Source of the DNA: JACADW01 sp963747985 | GTDB taxonomy: Bacteria; Acidobacteriota; UBA6911 | DNA length: 64,000 nt | Assembly (NCBI GenBank): GCA_963747985.1 | Contig: CAVVHG010000004.1 | Coordinates: 246,572-310,571 of the forward strand | Reading direction: 5' to 3' | In this document: one piece after another, positions 18,101-25,927 of the stretch | Numbering within the stretch: position 1 is the stretch's first letter | How the letters are laid out: each line of letters begins with the position of its first letter | Made by a program: the position numbers and the translations under genes | Notes under the pieces: model-generated | The model's database searches: none | The model's input: the letters and a program-made list of their open reading frames with translations, nothing else | What the model was told of the DNA's origin: nothing

Positions 18101-18149
18101 TCTGGTCATGCCGAGGGCCGTGCGCTACGAGGTCGAAAAGGTCCAATAG
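15105..18149 (+). CDS. large secreted glycosidase-like protein (TIM-barrel region, family unassigned)
   Basis: This protein of about 1014 aa has a clear signal peptide (SLAAVFLIVWLAAS). An N-terminal beta-rich or carbohydrate-binding-like region spans about residues 60-250, and a second beta-sandwich region about 270-480. The central part has aromatic, acidic barrel motifs such as LNHEITWRDGGE, LYTNYTDYAPVNAFWDPDM, YTDVHTSVSPWE and HCWSEGNHQWLYAGLATGNY. It ends in more beta domains. The look is that of a retaining alpha-glycosidase-type TIM barrel acting on a polysaccharide outside the cell, but I cannot name a GH family. ATG at 15105 is preferred, with AAGGTGAGG seven bases before it. No transporter or regulator is adjacent. 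Confidence 0.7.
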   Translation: MNCVRSSLAAVFLIVWLAASGRPADPQSGSPSFQGVAKPLASGEPVGAPPYEMVKAGRKQPQPPLVNFDSLEGWRILGFDGATGDLSVSQRQRLWESPVARLVYKGTSGSSALTLLPPAPIPVPEPVSAVTIWIYGNNWGWEPDPKTPRVEVSLLIKDRAGATHSLKLDDVRWREWWLVHRLIPPQLLDLKPLAFAGIKIAGCANTEDRELYLEDLACFQQTARPLTFQTRPKRGIEPFPGQDQGANTGPERLPFPTRVETILPDNYVDDFRIESIRASQRYILKYQGEDGTLQYTLSQGKPFFRDIEVRLNGNLIATAWVDGGPDFGEEALGIEPINFAERSGAIEGEWRVRLRGREARVAMTARLWQKSLVIDTICREGLARELSYGTIRGVAKPELILLPYLNYGSQHLNVLMSRGTTPFFASVWMDWYRSSASEPYAVDKITGDQVRLNGGVRYLPRTDGKRNGMFERAFVTFSPRFEETLPTIPNPPAARGKEAGSRLWQETWGPENYKVEMERSRKLRAYGIEMLTQLNHEITWRDGGESFTFRTMAAPGKGGDDALRDYVAAQRSLGWRSGLYTNYTDYAPVNAFWDPDMVMLDPEGEMIRAWPRCYAPKALFAVEMDRKLAPAIVRKYGSNAAYTDVHTSVSPWERCDYDARVPGAGTFAATFYAFGELLLHDQGVYDGHCWSEGNHQWLYAGLATGNYGLTYSELKLWQYPYLPHFDLLKMHPLTVDIGVPWTAQFFHGKEGWDRSENIVRSIDQFVAATIAYGHIGWLVEEQHGIRQTCRSYYMLQQLQSRYAMERPVAIRYGRGDSLISSSAAFLDGSWKKGRLNVKYANGLEVWVNGDESGNWIVQHKKEKYVLPAYGWLAVQGDEFLSGSLLVDGNRVDRVSSPDYIFVDGRGTFTSFGGIGTSGSVAVRVRPAHDGLSIIAVDGVDRLVISPTETALGPGDVRGALAWIAKAQALSINGYDVNGKQVGIQNLVRQPGGQQAGWELLVMPRAVRYEVEKVQ

Positions 18150-18168
18150 TTGAAGCAGGACCAGTCCT

Positions 18169-18218
18169 GTGGGGCGGGTTTTCAACCCGCTCCGGCGGCT
18201 TGAAAAGCCGCCGCACAC
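18169..18218. repeat. double-hairpin dispersed repeat, copy 1
   Basis: Two adjacent hairpins (GGGCGGGTT-TTC-AACCCGC, then CGGCGGCTT-GA-AAAGCCGCCG) sit between the convergent glycosidase-like gene and metG. The reverse complement is nearly the same, with about 3 differences in 48 bases, as the element after purA at 37998-38046. The position between 3' ends fits a bidirectional terminator or mRNA-end stabiliser. Confidence 0.8.
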
Positions 18219-18247
18219 GAAGCTCTTCTCAGAGTCTCCGGACGGGA

Positions 18248-19936
18248 TTATGCGTCAGGAACAGCCGCCTTGAGTTTCGCGATCTGAACCCCGATTACGT
18301 CCGCCTCGATCTTCCCGAAAAGAATCTCGCGCGGGCCGAGCGGATGGCCATCGGAAAGGCGGAGATTCCCTGCCTCGTGCCACCTTCTGTCCCGGTGAGA
18401 GCCGGGCGCGTTGAGCATTCCCCACAGGCGCTCAGCCGAAAACGGCAGCATGGGTTCCATCAGGATCGCCAGCGACAGATCGAGCTGCAGCGTCGTGTTC
18501 AGGGTGGTGGCGCAGCGCGAGCGATCGGTCTTGATCGTCGACCACGGCGCGGAGTCGTTGAAGTACTTGTTGCCTGCCCGCGCCAGATCCATCAGTTCGG
18601 ATGCCGCCCTTCGCACCTGGAAGGTGTCGAGCGATTGCCCGATGCGCGTCGCCGCAGCCGTTATCTCCGCCAACAACGCCCGGTCCTCGTTCCTGAGCTC
18701 CCCTGTCGCAGGGACGCGGCCCTCGAAATGCATCTCGACGAACGAAAGGCCGCGGTTGACGAGGTTGCCGAGGATGTCGGCCAGCTCGCCGTTGTTGCGC
18801 GCCTGGAAGTCCTTCCAGGCGAAGTCCGCGTCCCTGGTCTCGGGCGCGTTCGCCGCAAGGTAGTAGCGGAGGGGATCCGGCGGAAAGACTTCCAGGTAGT
18901 CGTCGAGCCAGACCGCCCAGTTCCGGCTCGTCGACAGTTTTTCGCCCTCGATGGTCAGAAACTCGTTGGCGGGGATCTGGTCAGGCAGAATAAAGCCTTC
19001 GTGTGCCATGAGCACGGCCGGCCATACGATCGCGTGAAAGACGATGTTGTCCTTGCCGATGAAGTGAATCAGGCGCGTCCGGGAATCGCACCAGTAGTCC
19101 CGCCATCGATCCGGCCTGCCCTGGAGCTGTGCCCACTCGACGGTGGAGGAAATGTAACCGATGGGTGCGTCAAACCAGACGTAGAGGACTTTTCCCTCGG
19201 CTCCCTCGAGCGGCACGGGGATGCCCCAGTCGATGTCGCGCGTGATCGGCCGGTCGCTGAGCCCTTCCTTGAACCAGCCCGAGCAGAACTCGCGCACGTT
19301 ACTCTTCCATTCCGGCTTGGAATCCTGCCAGTCCTCGAGCTTCTTCTGGAACTCGGAGAGGCGGAAGTACCAGTGCCGGGTCGTGCGCAATTCGGGCTTC
19401 GACCCGCAGACCTTGCACCGGGGCTCGATCAGCTGTTCGGGTTCCAGCCAGCGGCCGCAGGACTCGCACTGGTCGCCGCGGGCGCCCGGACGGTGACAAT
19501 GCGGGCACTCACCCTCGATGTAGCGATCGGGCAGGAAGCGCCGGCAGGAGACGCAGTAGTATTGCTGGATCTCCTGCTCGTAGATGTAGCCTTTGTGATA
19601 GAGCTTCAGAAAGAAATCCTGCGAAATCCGGTGATGCAGGGGCAGGGAAGTCCGGGAGTAGTTGTCAAACAGGATGCCGGCCCGCCTGAAGCTCTCTTTC
19701 ATCATGACGTGGTAGCGGTCGACGACCTCCTGCGGTGAGATGTTTTCCCTGTCGGCCCGAATCGTGATTGGAACGCCGTGTTCGTCGGAACCGCAAATGA
19801 ATACAACGTCGGATCCTTTCATCCTCTGGTAGCGGACGTAAATGTCGGCCGGGATGTAGGCTCCCGCGAGGTGCCCCAGGTGCAACGGGCCGTTGGCGTA
19901 AGGCAGCGCAGCTGTCACGAGTATCTTCTCAGTCAC
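18248..19936 (-). CDS. metG: methionyl-tRNA synthetase
   Basis: This 562-aa class I synthetase charges tRNA-Met. The HIGH motif is HLGH in PYANGPLHLGHLAGAY and the KMSKS loop is KLSTS. Four CxxC pairs between residues about 135 and 185 (YCVSCRR, CPHCHRP, CESCGRW, CKVCGS) make the double zinc knuckle of the E. coli type. The GTG start at 19936 is preferred, with GGAGG eight bases upstream and TEKILVTAALPYANG as the standard N-terminus; a longer frame reaches 20038 without conserved sequence. The C-terminal tRNA-binding (EMAP-like) domain found in many bacteria is absent. Confidence 0.95.
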   Translation of the reverse strand: MTEKILVTAALPYANGPLHLGHLAGAYIPADIYVRYQRMKGSDVVFICGSDEHGVPITIRADRENISPQEVVDRYHVMMKESFRRAGILFDNYSRTSLPLHHRISQDFFLKLYHKGYIYEQEIQQYYCVSCRRFLPDRYIEGECPHCHRPGARGDQCESCGRWLEPEQLIEPRCKVCGSKPELRTTRHWYFRLSEFQKKLEDWQDSKPEWKSNVREFCSGWFKEGLSDRPITRDIDWGIPVPLEGAEGKVLYVWFDAPIGYISSTVEWAQLQGRPDRWRDYWCDSRTRLIHFIGKDNIVFHAIVWPAVLMAHEGFILPDQIPANEFLTIEGEKLSTSRNWAVWLDDYLEVFPPDPLRYYLAANAPETRDADFAWKDFQARNNGELADILGNLVNRGLSFVEMHFEGRVPATGELRNEDRALLAEITAAATRIGQSLDTFQVRRAASELMDLARAGNKYFNDSAPWSTIKTDRSRCATTLNTTLQLDLSLAILMEPMLPFSAERLWGMLNAPGSHRDRRWHEAGNLRLSDGHPLGPREILFGKIEADVIGVQIAKLKAAVPDA

Positions 19937-20012
19937 CGCATCCTCCGAGTCGCAAAAGATACTACCATACGGCGTATTGCCGCACCCTGCGTCTGATATG
20001 CTGTTCGGGTCT

Positions 20013-20537
20013 ATGACCCCGGATCCGGCTTCGTTCACAATCCGCCCGTACCTGAAGGCGGATCTCGCTCAACTGCACGAGATCGACCAGACCTGTTTTC
20101 CCCCGACGATCGCTTACTCGCTCACCGAGCTGCGCTTCTACCTGTCGGGCAGGAAAGCGATCGGGCTGGTCGCGGAGGTTTCACATCTGATTGCAGGTTT
20201 CGCCGTCGGCAGGACGGAAGAGAACGGTCTGGCGCACGTGATCACCCTGGATGTCCTGCCCGGGGCGCGCCGGCAGGGAATCGGCAGGGCACTGATGGAG
20301 GAGTTGCATGCGGAGTTCAGTCGCCGGGGAGCGGCGTATATGATCCTGGAAGTCAGCGTGGATAACCCCGGGGCAAGACGATTCTACGAGAAGCTTGGCT
20401 ATCGTTTCGTGGAGACCCTTCCGGGCTACTACAACGGCGAGACCGATGCCTGCCTGATGATCCGTCCGGCGACCGGCGCCCCCGCCAGGGGTTCGACCGC
20501 TAGCGCTCCTTTGCCAGGTACCCGCTGCGGGTGGTGA
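20013..20537 (+). CDS. GNAT family N-acetyltransferase (RimI-like)
   Basis: This protein of about 174 aa has an acetyl-CoA binding motif (LDVLPGARRQGIGRALMEEL, with RRQGIG as the pyrophosphate loop) and the late motif NPGARRFYEKLGY. These are typical of RimI-like protein N-acetyltransferases and many small-molecule acetyltransferases, so the substrate is open. It is divergent from metG, 76 bp between starts. The 3' end overlaps the convergent VWFA gene by 38 bp. Several in-frame starts lie between 19977 and 20013; MTPDPASFTIRPYL at 20013 begins just before the conserved domain. Confidence 0.82.
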   Translation: MTPDPASFTIRPYLKADLAQLHEIDQTCFPPTIAYSLTELRFYLSGRKAIGLVAEVSHLIAGFAVGRTEENGLAHVITLDVLPGARRQGIGRALMEELHAEFSRRGAAYMILEVSVDNPGARRFYEKLGYRFVETLPGYYNGETDACLMIRPATGAPARGSTASAPLPGTRCGW

Positions 20538-21588
20538 CCTTTACCTTGTCGGGCTTGCCGTCGTGGTTGTAATCGGCAGTGACGTCGACGCGGATCTTGC
20601 GGAACTTCCCGTCCTTCTTGGTGTTGGACGATGCATACGAGATGCTGTACTGGTTCCGGAGCAGCGTCGAGATGTTGCCGAAGATCGACGGGAACTCGGT
20701 GGTGAACCTGGGGTAGAACGCGGCCCCGCCGGTGTACTCGGCGAAGTACCTCAAGCGGTTATCCGACATGAGCAGCTCCAGGTTGCCCTCCGGGCTGATC
20801 ATGCCCGCCGCCTCAGCCCGAATGCGGAAGTTCTGCCCGAGACTGATCGCGTAGACGGATGCGTTGGAGGCCTTGCACTTCTTCAGCGCCTCGTCGTAGG
20901 TAGCCCTGCTGAACGTGTCCAGGCCGGTGCTGACCAGGAGAATCGCGACCTTGCCCTCGATCTCCTCGACGCGGTCCAGCGCAAAGATCAGGGCGTCTGA
21001 CAGGTTGCTTTCAAGGAAAGCCGGGTAGTTGAAGCGCCGGAGAGTGTCGTTCAGTTTCTGCTTGTCTTGCGTGAAATCCGCAAGGATCGTGGGCCGCATA
21101 TCGTAACCGATCACCGCGACCCAGTCGCCCGGCTTGAGAGAACCCGCGAAGCCGTATATGGCGTCCCACACCTCGTAGATAAAGCGCGAAACCTGCCTGC
21201 TGTACTCCACCAGCATCACGACGGTGATGTTGGCGTCCACCGATGCGAAGTGCGTGATCTGCTGCTCCACGTTGTCTTCGTAGATCTTGAAGTTCTCGGG
21301 CTTGAGTCCCATGATGACGCCCCCCTTGGGGTCGGTCACCAGGACCTGCAATGTGACCAGGTCCACCGCGACACTGATGGCGGTCTGCCCCTCGGGTCGG
21401 TCCTTTTCCTCCTCCTGCGTCTGTGCGGGAGGCTGCTGCTGCCGCGGGGGACGTGTCGGTGGCTTTGAGGGCTGCTCCTGTGCGAGCGAAATGGCAGGGA
21501 AGGGAAGCATTGTGCCGCAGAGCAGGGCACCTGCCACGAGCAGGCTCAGGACGGACCGCAGCGTACCCGGGAACTTACGGGAACACAT
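20500..21588 (-). CDS. VWFA-type secreted protein with degenerate MIDAS
   Basis: This 362-aa protein has a signal peptide (LSLLVAGALLCGTMLPFPAISLAQ), a Pro/Gln-rich spacer, and the acidobacterial VWFA-type module. That module starts with a VDLVTLQVLVTDPKGG strand and a LKPENFKIYEDN stretch. Unlike its relatives at 29149, 30194 and 50143, the metal-ion site is gone: DxSxS is replaced by VEYSRQVS and the later TDG by STGLD. The C-terminal YSISYASSNTKKDGKFRKI strand is typical. It may bind partners without a metal. Function of the family is not established; cell-envelope or surface binding is the usual guess. Confidence 0.82.
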   Translation of the reverse strand: MCSRKFPGTLRSVLSLLVAGALLCGTMLPFPAISLAQEQPSKPPTRPPRQQQPPAQTQEEEKDRPEGQTAISVAVDLVTLQVLVTDPKGGVIMGLKPENFKIYEDNVEQQITHFASVDANITVVMLVEYSRQVSRFIYEVWDAIYGFAGSLKPGDWVAVIGYDMRPTILADFTQDKQKLNDTLRRFNYPAFLESNLSDALIFALDRVEEIEGKVAILLVSTGLDTFSRATYDEALKKCKASNASVYAISLGQNFRIRAEAAGMISPEGNLELLMSDNRLRYFAEYTGGAAFYPRFTTEFPSIFGNISTLLRNQYSISYASSNTKKDGKFRKIRVDVTADYNHDGKPDKVKVTTRSGYLAKER

Positions 21589-21746
21589 ATTGAACCTCCA
21601 GGCTGGAGGAAGAGTCCAGCCGTTTCACCCACGAATCGTAGCACACGCGTGCCAGCGCCAAAAGGCCGGTTTGGCCGCACGACGGGCTGCTGTTTTCGGC
21701 CTGCAGACCGCGTGAAGCATGGCTTGGACAGCAGGGGACAAATGAT

Positions 21747-21775
21747 TTGACCTTCATTTTATCGGGTGCTAATAA
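21747..21775 (+). promoter_or_regulatory. sigma-70-type promoter for the LysW-like/larE/ggt group
   Basis: TTGACC at 21747-21752 and TAATAA at 21770-21775 are separated by 17 bp. They lie 45 bp upstream of the GTG start of the LysW-like gene, in the longest non-coding gap nearby. Only sequence match supports this. Confidence 0.5.
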
Positions 21776-21820
21776 TTTCATCGGTTCCGATCCACGAATC
21801 ACTGGTTGGGGAGGTCGACT

Positions 21821-22081
21821 GTGAGCTACTGTCCCGAGTGTGAGGCAGAGATCGATGATGATTTCGAAGAGGTCGGTGAGGTAATCACCTGTCCCGAGTG
21901 CGGTGTGGAGCTGGAGGTCATATCGCTGGATCCGCCGGAGTTCGATCTCGCGCCTCTCGATGATGAGGAAGAGGACAATTTCCATCTTGACGAGGACGAA
22001 GAGGACGACTGGGACGAGGAAGAGCACGACGACGAGGAAGATGACGAAGACGAGGACTACCACCGCAGGGATGACTACTGA
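21821..22081 (+). CDS. LysW-like zinc-ribbon protein with long acidic tail
   Basis: This 86-aa protein starts with SYCPECEAEIDDDFEEVGEV and a second knuckle CPECGVELEVISLDPPEFD. That is the fold and spacing of LysW, the carrier that holds alpha-aminoadipate or glutamate on its C-terminal Glu during lysine or arginine synthesis. The Cys2-Cys2 zinc site is complete. Instead of ending in EDWGE, the sequence passes an EDDWDEE-like stretch and continues with a D/E-rich tail ending in DYHRRDDY, so the usual terminal Glu acceptor is missing. GTG start at 21821 has GGGGAGG just upstream. larE follows 119 bp later. No LysX, ArgX or LysZ gene is nearby, so a carrier role is only a possibility. Confidence 0.7.
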   Translation: MSYCPECEAEIDDDFEEVGEVITCPECGVELEVISLDPPEFDLAPLDDEEEDNFHLDEDEEDDWDEEEHDDEEDDEDEDYHRRDDY

Positions 22082-22200
22082 GATCACTCTCCGCTGAAAC
22101 AGGACTCTCACATATAACAGAAGCCGCTGCTGTACCTGGCGCCCGCAGCCTGAAACTGCAATGCGCAGGCGACGTGCGGTGGCTTCGGAACAGAACTCAC

Positions 22201-23026
22201 ATGAATCTGGAAGAAAAAGAAGTCAGGCTTGAGTCTCTTCTGCGCGACATGAAAGGCGTTATCGTCGCCTACAGCGGGGGAGTCGACAGCACTTATCTTG
22301 CCTGGAAAGCGCACCGGGTCCTGGGCGATGATGCCCTGGCGGTGACCGCCGACAGCCCTTCGGTCCCTTCGACGCAGCGCAGGACCGCACTGGAAGTGGC
22401 GGCCCGGTTCGGTTTCCGCCACGAGATCATCCGGACCGACGAGGTGGAGCTCTCCGAATACAGGGAGAATCCTCCCAACCGCTGTTTTTTCTGCAAAGAC
22501 GTGCTCTTCTCACGCCTGACCGAGCTGGCCCTGGCAAGGGGGTATCCCTTCATCCTGGATGGCCTTAATACGGACGACCTGGGCGATTACCGGCCCGGTC
22601 GTGACGCGGCAGAGAAGCACAGCGTGCGCAGCCCGCTCGTCGAGGCTGGCTTGAACAAGCAGGAAATCCGGGAGCTCTCGCGGAAGGCGGGCCTGCCGAC
22701 AGCCGACCAGCCTGCCTCGGCCTGCCTCGCCTCACGCTTCCCGTACGGTGTGAAGATCACCGACGAGAAGCTCCGTATGGTGGACCGCGGCGAGGAAGCT
22801 CTCAGGGATATGGGCTTCCGGGTCTTCCGCGTGCGTCACCACGACGACATGGCACGGCTGGAATTCGGGCGCGAGGATCTCGCGAAGGCCCTCAGCCTGG
22901 AAGTCGCCTCGAAGCTCGTGGCCCTGTTCAAGGGGCTCGGGTACAAGTACGTGACGTTGGACCTGGAGGGTTACCGTTCGCGGATCTTTGAACGAAGTCC
23001 TTGTGCAGCTCCCCCCGGGCAAGTGA
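22201..23026 (+). CDS. larE: LarE-type ATP-dependent sacrificial sulfur transferase, with apparent frameshift
   Basis: LarE makes the pincer nickel cofactor by moving sulfur onto a nicotinate derivative. The PP-loop SGGVDST lies at about residue 25. NRCFFCK supplies two Cys and SACLASRF the third, the pattern of the iron-sulfur cluster type of LarE rather than the single-Cys type. Near 22980 the frame shifts: removing one base in TCGCGGA gives YRSGSLNEVL, the normal family end, and a stop at 23024-23026. Without that change the frame runs on to 23262 through the start of ggt as unrelated sequence. No larA, larB or larC is in the window. Confidence 0.85.
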
Positions 23027-23089
23027 TCGCAGGCTGCCCTCCCCGCAACAACCGGATTTTTCAGGACCTGATGACCCGGAGGCGGTTCC

Positions 23090-24796
23090 ATGAGCAACAA
23101 CGCACCAAGCCGCTGGATGTTGTCCTTCCTTTCTCTGGCCCTTCTCATCCTGCCGGCTTCCGCCGCCTCGAAGGCTCCTGTCCGCGGTGCGCGGGCGATG
23201 GTCGTCACAGCGGAGCCGCGCGCGACACAGGTCGGCCTCAACGTGTTGAAACGCGGCGGTAACGCGGTCGATGCGGCGGTGGCCGTGGGGTTCGCGCTCG
23301 CGGTGACTCACCCTTCCGCCGGAAACCTGGGCGGAGGCGGTTTCATGCTTGTCCGGCAGGCGCGAACGGGCGAGACGGTCGTCATCGACTATCGCGAGAA
23401 GGCGCCCACAGGCGCGCGGCGGGACATGTACCTCGACACGCAGGGAAACGTGATCAAGGATGCCTCCACGATCGGGTACCGGGCGGCCGGGGTTCCCGGG
23501 ACAGTTGCGGGCTTTGAGCTGGCGCTGCAGCGCTACGGGACGATGAAGCTCGCAGACGTAACCGCACCGGCCATTGCGCTGGCCAGGGACGGCGTCGACC
23601 TCAGCTACTACGAGAGCGAATCGCTTCGTGAAGATTCTGAACTGCTGGGGAAGTTTCCCGAAAGCAGGAGGATATTCCTGCGCGACGGCAGGTTCTACTC
23701 GGCCGGGGAGCGCTTCGTCCAGCCGGAGCTGGCCGTCAGCCTGGAATCCCTGGCCCGGGGCGGGGCGAAAGAGTTCTACGAAGGATCCATCGCACGCCGT
23801 ATCGCCTCCGAGATGAGCTCTCACGGCGGGCTGATCACGCTCGACGATCTCAGGAATTATCGGGCCATAGTCCGCCAGCCGATCAAAGGCACCTACCGGG
23901 GCTACGAAATATACTCCACGCCGCCACCCAGTTCCGGCGGCACGGCCCTGGTCGAAATGTTGAACATCCTCGAGTCGTTCCGGCTCGAGCGCTACGGGCA
24001 GGGATCGAGCCAGTCGCTCCATCTCGTCGCGGAAGCCATGAAGCTTGCCTTCGCGGACCGTGCGGAGTACCTGGGCGACGCGGACTTCGTGCGCGTGCCG
24101 GTGGCCGGGCTGACGTCGAAACGGTATGCAAGAGGCCGTTTCGAAACGATCGATCCGTACCTGGCATCGGATGCCTCGCGCCTGGGGCATGGAACCCCCC
24201 TGACGTTCGAAAGCGAACAGACCACGCACTATTCGATTGTCGACAAGGACGGGAACGCCGTGGCGAACACCTACACCTTGAACGGCGGCTACGGATCGGG
24301 TGTGACCATCGCGGGGACCGGCATCCTGATGAACAACGAGATGGATGATTTCAGCGCGAAACCCGGTTCGCCGAACGCCTACGGACTGGTTCATGGTGAA
24401 GCCAACGCCATCGCCCCGGGGAAGCGGCCTCTGAGCGCCATGACTCCGACGGTCGTGCTCAAAGACGGGCAGCTGTTTCTCGTTCTCGGCAGCCCGGGCG
24501 GCCCGACCATCATCAACACGGTTCTGCAGACTATCCTCAACGTGATCGACTACAGGATGACGATCCAGGAAGCAGTCGACGCCCCGCGCATGCATCACCA
24601 GTGGATTCCCGACAAGCTCACGCTGGAGAGAACCGGCTTCGCGCAGGACGTCCAGGAGGGATTGAAGGCTCGCGGCCACACACTGACCCTGCGCGGGACG
24701 ATCGGCGATTGCCAGGCGATCATGATCGAGCCGAAGACAGGTGTCCGGCTCGGCGCCGCGGACCCGCGCAACGACGGCCTCGCCCTCGGCTATTGA
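23090..24796 (+). CDS. ggt: gamma-glutamyltranspeptidase
   Basis: This 568-aa secreted Ntn-hydrolase cleaves and transfers gamma-glutamyl groups, for example from glutathione. It has a signal peptide at residues 9-26. The self-processing site is before the second Thr in EQTTHYSIVD, which becomes the nucleophile of the small subunit. GGGGFM, NNEMDDF, KRPLSAMTPT and GSPGGPTIINTV complete the family pattern. It lies 63 bp after the corrected end of larE on the same strand, and CGGAGG precedes the ATG. Confidence 0.95.
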   Translation: MSNNAPSRWMLSFLSLALLILPASAASKAPVRGARAMVVTAEPRATQVGLNVLKRGGNAVDAAVAVGFALAVTHPSAGNLGGGGFMLVRQARTGETVVIDYREKAPTGARRDMYLDTQGNVIKDASTIGYRAAGVPGTVAGFELALQRYGTMKLADVTAPAIALARDGVDLSYYESESLREDSELLGKFPESRRIFLRDGRFYSAGERFVQPELAVSLESLARGGAKEFYEGSIARRIASEMSSHGGLITLDDLRNYRAIVRQPIKGTYRGYEIYSTPPPSSGGTALVEMLNILESFRLERYGQGSSQSLHLVAEAMKLAFADRAEYLGDADFVRVPVAGLTSKRYARGRFETIDPYLASDASRLGHGTPLTFESEQTTHYSIVDKDGNAVANTYTLNGGYGSGVTIAGTGILMNNEMDDFSAKPGSPNAYGLVHGEANAIAPGKRPLSAMTPTVVLKDGQLFLVLGSPGGPTIINTVLQTILNVIDYRMTIQEAVDAPRMHHQWIPDKLTLERTGFAQDVQEGLKARGHTLTLRGTIGDCQAIMIEPKTGVRLGAADPRNDGLALGY

Positions 24797-24823
24797 CCCG
24801 CCTCCGGCGCGGATCCACACTGG

Positions 24824-25888
24824 CTATCGGTGCAGTTCCTCGTCGATCACCTTGGCGATTTCCGCGTAGGGTTGGGCGCCGGTGAGCAGACGGCCGTTGA
24901 CGAACAACGCCGGCGTGCCGGATACTCCCGCGCGCGAACCGTCCCGCACGTCCTGCCTGATACGGTCGGCAGAATTGCCGGACTGCAGGCAGGTATTGAA
25001 GGCAGCAGCGTCCAACTGCAGCTTGGCGGCCCTGGCCTTCAAGGCCTCCTCTTTCAGGCCACCCGGTTCGTTGAACAGCAGGTCATGCATCTCCCAGAAG
25101 CGCCCCTGCGCGCCCGCGCAAAGCGAGGCCTCCGAGGCCTTGAAAGCGTCCGGGTGTATGGCCGGGATCGGATACTGGCGATAGACCAGACGGACTTGCG
25201 TCGGATAGTTCTTCAGTATCTCCCGGAGCGTGCCCTCCACTGCCTTGCAGTAGGTGCACTGAAAGTCGGAGAATTCCACGATTGTGACGGGGGCGCCTTC
25301 GGGCCCCCTGGACGGGTGGCCTGCTGTATCTATTTGAAGGCGAAATGTATCCAGGTTCGACTTCGTCCCGTAACGAACATTCAATCGTTGAATGAATTCT
25401 GACTTGGCCTTTTGATGGGCCTCGCGTTGCAGATACTGGCTGATCTGCGGGAGTACCCGGTCCCTGGGTTGATTGATCCTCCCCTTGTTTGCCTCGTAGA
25501 ACGCCTCCACCTCTGCCTGCGTGGGCTGTTTGACCTTGCTGTCTACTTCCGTCTCGAGCAGCTGTTTTTGGCTGATTCCCAATCTGGCTGCCTCGGCGGC
25601 CAGCAGCCTTTCTTCGATCAGGCGATCGAGGCTGTTTTCGAGTACCTGGTGGCGTTCCCGGGCGTAGTTGGCTTCGTTTTGGAGCCTCTGCATCTCCAGA
25701 CTCTCGAGTTCCGCAGTGGCGGCCCTGTTCAGGTCATCTTCCGTGATGGATTTGCCGTCCACCGTCGCCACTACCTTGGATGCGGCCGGCTTCTTGTCCT
25801 GGGCCTGCAGCGGCAACAGCATCGCCAACGCGGCGGCGCACAGGGCCACAACTCCCGGGAATACGGATGATTTACGCGACATATCCAT
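24824..25888 (-). CDS. SurA N-terminal domain fused to DsbA-like thioredoxin domain
   Basis: This 354-aa exported protein (signal peptide at residues 10-30) has two parts. Residues 38-150 look like the SurA/PpiC chaperone N-domain (VVATVDGKSITEDDL, RLIEERLLAAEAARLGI), lacking a parvulin domain. Residues about 185-350 are a DsbA/thioredoxin-4 domain with active site CTYC and cis-Pro in GVSGTPALFVNG. The layout suggests a periplasmic protein that binds unfolded chains and handles disulfides. It converges on ggt with 27 bp between stop codons. Confidence 0.88.
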   Translation of the reverse strand: MDMSRKSSVFPGVVALCAAALAMLLPLQAQDKKPAASKVVATVDGKSITEDDLNRAATAELESLEMQRLQNEANYARERHQVLENSLDRLIEERLLAAEAARLGISQKQLLETEVDSKVKQPTQAEVEAFYEANKGRINQPRDRVLPQISQYLQREAHQKAKSEFIQRLNVRYGTKSNLDTFRLQIDTAGHPSRGPEGAPVTIVEFSDFQCTYCKAVEGTLREILKNYPTQVRLVYRQYPIPAIHPDAFKASEASLCAGAQGRFWEMHDLLFNEPGGLKEEALKARAAKLQLDAAAFNTCLQSGNSADRIRQDVRDGSRAGVSGTPALFVNGRLLTGAQPYAEIAKVIDEELHR

Positions 25889-25927
25889 GTTTCTCCGCCC
25901 TTTTATTTTGGGTGTGCGGGCTGCCGT

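Noticed and set aside
16131..18218. 695-residue minus-strand frame
   Set aside because: Antisense of the glycosidase-like gene, no family features.
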